64,000 nucleotides of DNA from UBA8389 sp942493385 (GTDB lineage Bacteria > Bacteroidota > Bacteroidia > Bacteroidales > UBA1402), in the NCBI GenBank assembly GCA_942493385.1, contig OW818699.1, positions 1,674,001 to 1,738,000 of the forward strand. The letters run 5' to 3'. How positions within the stretch are numbered: position 1 is the stretch's first letter; every line of letters begins with the position of its first letter. This document shows positions 62,767 to 64,000 of the stretch, piece by piece. The translations under genes were made by a program, and so were the position numbers. Under the pieces are notes generated by a model that ran no database searches, was not told the origin of the DNA, and saw only the letters and a list, made by a program, of their open reading frames with translations.

Positions 62767-63990
62767 ATGAAAAAAATCTCTACTCTTTGCTTTATGGTTG
62801 CAGGTACACTGTTTGTCAGTGCACAAACAATTCCTCATTCTGGACCCACTCGGAGTCTTGGCGAAGTATCAACCGACTCGCTCGGTTATTACCATGCACC
62901 CAAAACAGGCTGGTCTATTGCTCCCACCACCGATTTCCCGTTGGTCATGGATGTATCGTTTGACAGTTGGACACTAAACCACGACAAGGCAAACTCTAGC
63001 AATGCAACCAAAGGACGTGCACTTGCCGCTACTTATGCTGATTGGAATCAAACAGTCAATATGACAGGACCTTTGACAGGACAAACGGCTCAAATCAGTA
63101 TTGTTAAATGTGCCGTGGCTCCACTAGGGCTTTCACAAAACAAAATTGAATTTACCAAACCAGCAAGTGATATTTTCTTGGGAAGTAACACGAACTACGA
63201 CAATGGACAAATTCCTGATCCCGAAGATGCCACCCCTCTATCGGTAGGTTTCCTTGAAGTAAGTCGCTGCAACAGCAATGGAACAGGCGCCAACCTTTCG
63301 ATTGCAGGTGCAAAACATGGTACGGTCATAACCCCTGGCATAAAAGGCGCTTTGGTTGTGCAATATTCCTTTTCAAGTATCGGCGGTTCCAAGCGCGCTT
63401 TGAAGCTTGAACGCTCTGTAAATGGTGGCGCTACCTGGCAAATTGTCCGTAATCCTATGAAGACTACGGTTCAATGGAACCAAAGAGACTCTTCTGCCGC
63501 CGATGTGACTTATCCAAGTGGCGCTACGGATGTACCAACCATTGATAAACCCTTCAAAAGCGCTTATTACTGTTCGGGCGCAGGTGTGCGTATGGAAGAT
63601 TTTATTGGCAACGGCGAGGAAACCGTTATGCTTCGCTTTACCATAAACGACTGCTGGAAAGACGATGCTGCCCGCGATACGACAACTTCAACAGGTCATG
63701 CAACAGGTCATGCGGAAACACAAGACTATCGACTGCACAATATTAAGATCATTGCTACAGCCAATGCACAATTGGCAGGTGTCAATAACGCCAAAGTTTC
63801 CACAACTAACGTACTAGGTGGCCTTGGAAAGGTGGAATTGCGTGGAGCTATTTCCGAAGGCAGCATCTACAATGGAATCGGGCAGAAGGTGGCTGATTTT
63901 TCAGCAGGAAATCAAACGATCAAACTCAGCTCTGGCATTTATATGGTTGTTGAGCGCAATCAACCGGTAGTTAAAGTAATAGTTAGATAA
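62767..63990 (+). CDS. Secreted protein of unknown function with type IX-like C-terminal domain
   Basis: A 407-residue exported protein from ATG 62767; upstream in-frame ATG 62629 lies before the promoter and is rejected. The signal peptide ends TLFVSAQ. The mature part is beta-rich with no recognised catalytic motif. The last ~55 residues (VELRGAISEGSIYNGIGQKVADF, IKLSSGIYMVV, VVKVIVR) look like a type IX sorting or DUF6383-type terminal domain. Because it follows susCD and has the same operator, it is likely part of the same locus, perhaps as a surface glycan-binding protein. Confidence 0.6.
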   Translation: MKKISTLCFMVAGTLFVSAQTIPHSGPTRSLGEVSTDSLGYYHAPKTGWSIAPTTDFPLVMDVSFDSWTLNHDKANSSNATKGRALAATYADWNQTVNMTGPLTGQTAQISIVKCAVAPLGLSQNKIEFTKPASDIFLGSNTNYDNGQIPDPEDATPLSVGFLEVSRCNSNGTGANLSIAGAKHGTVITPGIKGALVVQYSFSSIGGSKRALKLERSVNGGATWQIVRNPMKTTVQWNQRDSSAADVTYPSGATDVPTIDKPFKSAYYCSGAGVRMEDFIGNGEETVMLRFTINDCWKDDAARDTTTSTGHATGHAETQDYRLHNIKIIATANAQLAGVNNAKVSTTNVLGGLGKVELRGAISEGSIYNGIGQKVADFSAGNQTIKLSSGIYMVVERNQPVVKVIVR

Positions 63991-64000
63991 TTAAGATGTC

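Overview
The window comes from a member of the Bacteroidota, most likely Bacteroidales. It carries a SusC/SusD pair with glycan-degrading enzymes, gliding/type IX secretion motor genes (gldM, gldL), proteins with type IX C-terminal sorting domains, and a methylmalonyl-CoA operon. Many intergenic regions hold an exact Bacteroidota -7 promoter element (TAnnTTTG), and Shine-Dalgarno sequences are generally absent. Gene names come from reading the translated sequence by eye; no database search was run.

Layout. 1-0.5 kb: 3' end of a umuC-like polymerase gene. 0.6-4.9 kb: a GT11-like fucosyltransferase, a SASA-type esterase, an alpha/beta-hydrolase esterase and an AraC regulator divergent from an FucP-like transporter. 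6.2-12.3 kb: L-fucose block (fucI; then aldo/keto reductase, zinc alcohol dehydrogenase, FucU/RbsD-like mutarotase, fucP). 12.4-19.1 kb: a type IX-exported HEXXH protein and two PL11-type rhamnogalacturonan lyases. 19.2-28.5 kb: mixed genes: a small Cys-rich membrane protein, an M13 metallopeptidase, a GH13 pullulanase-like protein that lacks two catalytic carboxylates, a SufR-like regulator divergent from an Mn-type superoxide dismutase with an export-like N-terminus, an NDK-like protein, a V4R protein coupled to a soluble histidine kinase, and a lipoprotein. 28.6-31.4 kb: mce-mmdA-small subunit-biotin carrier operon. 31.4-42.9 kb, minus strand: gldM-gldL in swapped order, preceded by an AT-rich cluster with a LuxR-type response regulator, seven small secreted subunit-like proteins, a periplasmic chaperone-like protein and an outer-membrane usher-like barrel. 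43.1-64 kb: a pectin/rhamnogalacturonan utilisation locus with a GntR regulator, DapA-family aldolase, pectate lyase, DUF3826 protein, beta-helix protein, GH43-like fusion, (alpha/alpha)6 hydrolase, GH78 rhamnosidase, SusC, SusD and a secreted protein.

Two themes stand out. First, the 34.1-42.9 kb cluster reads like an undescribed Bacteroidota chaperone/usher-type surface fibre system. Its usher lacks a normal in-frame start, but gains an ATG and a good signal peptide if a run of nine A (nine T in the coding strand) is changed by one base, suggesting phase variation or an assembly error. Second, four promoters (fucI, the GntR gene, susC and the last gene) carry the same direct-repeat element, CAGNAYAG repeated every 10 bp just downstream of the -7 box. 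This predicts one GntR-type regulon joining L-fucose use with the pectin locus. Five consecutive 4-bp ATGA overlaps also tie six pectin-locus genes into one translationally coupled unit.
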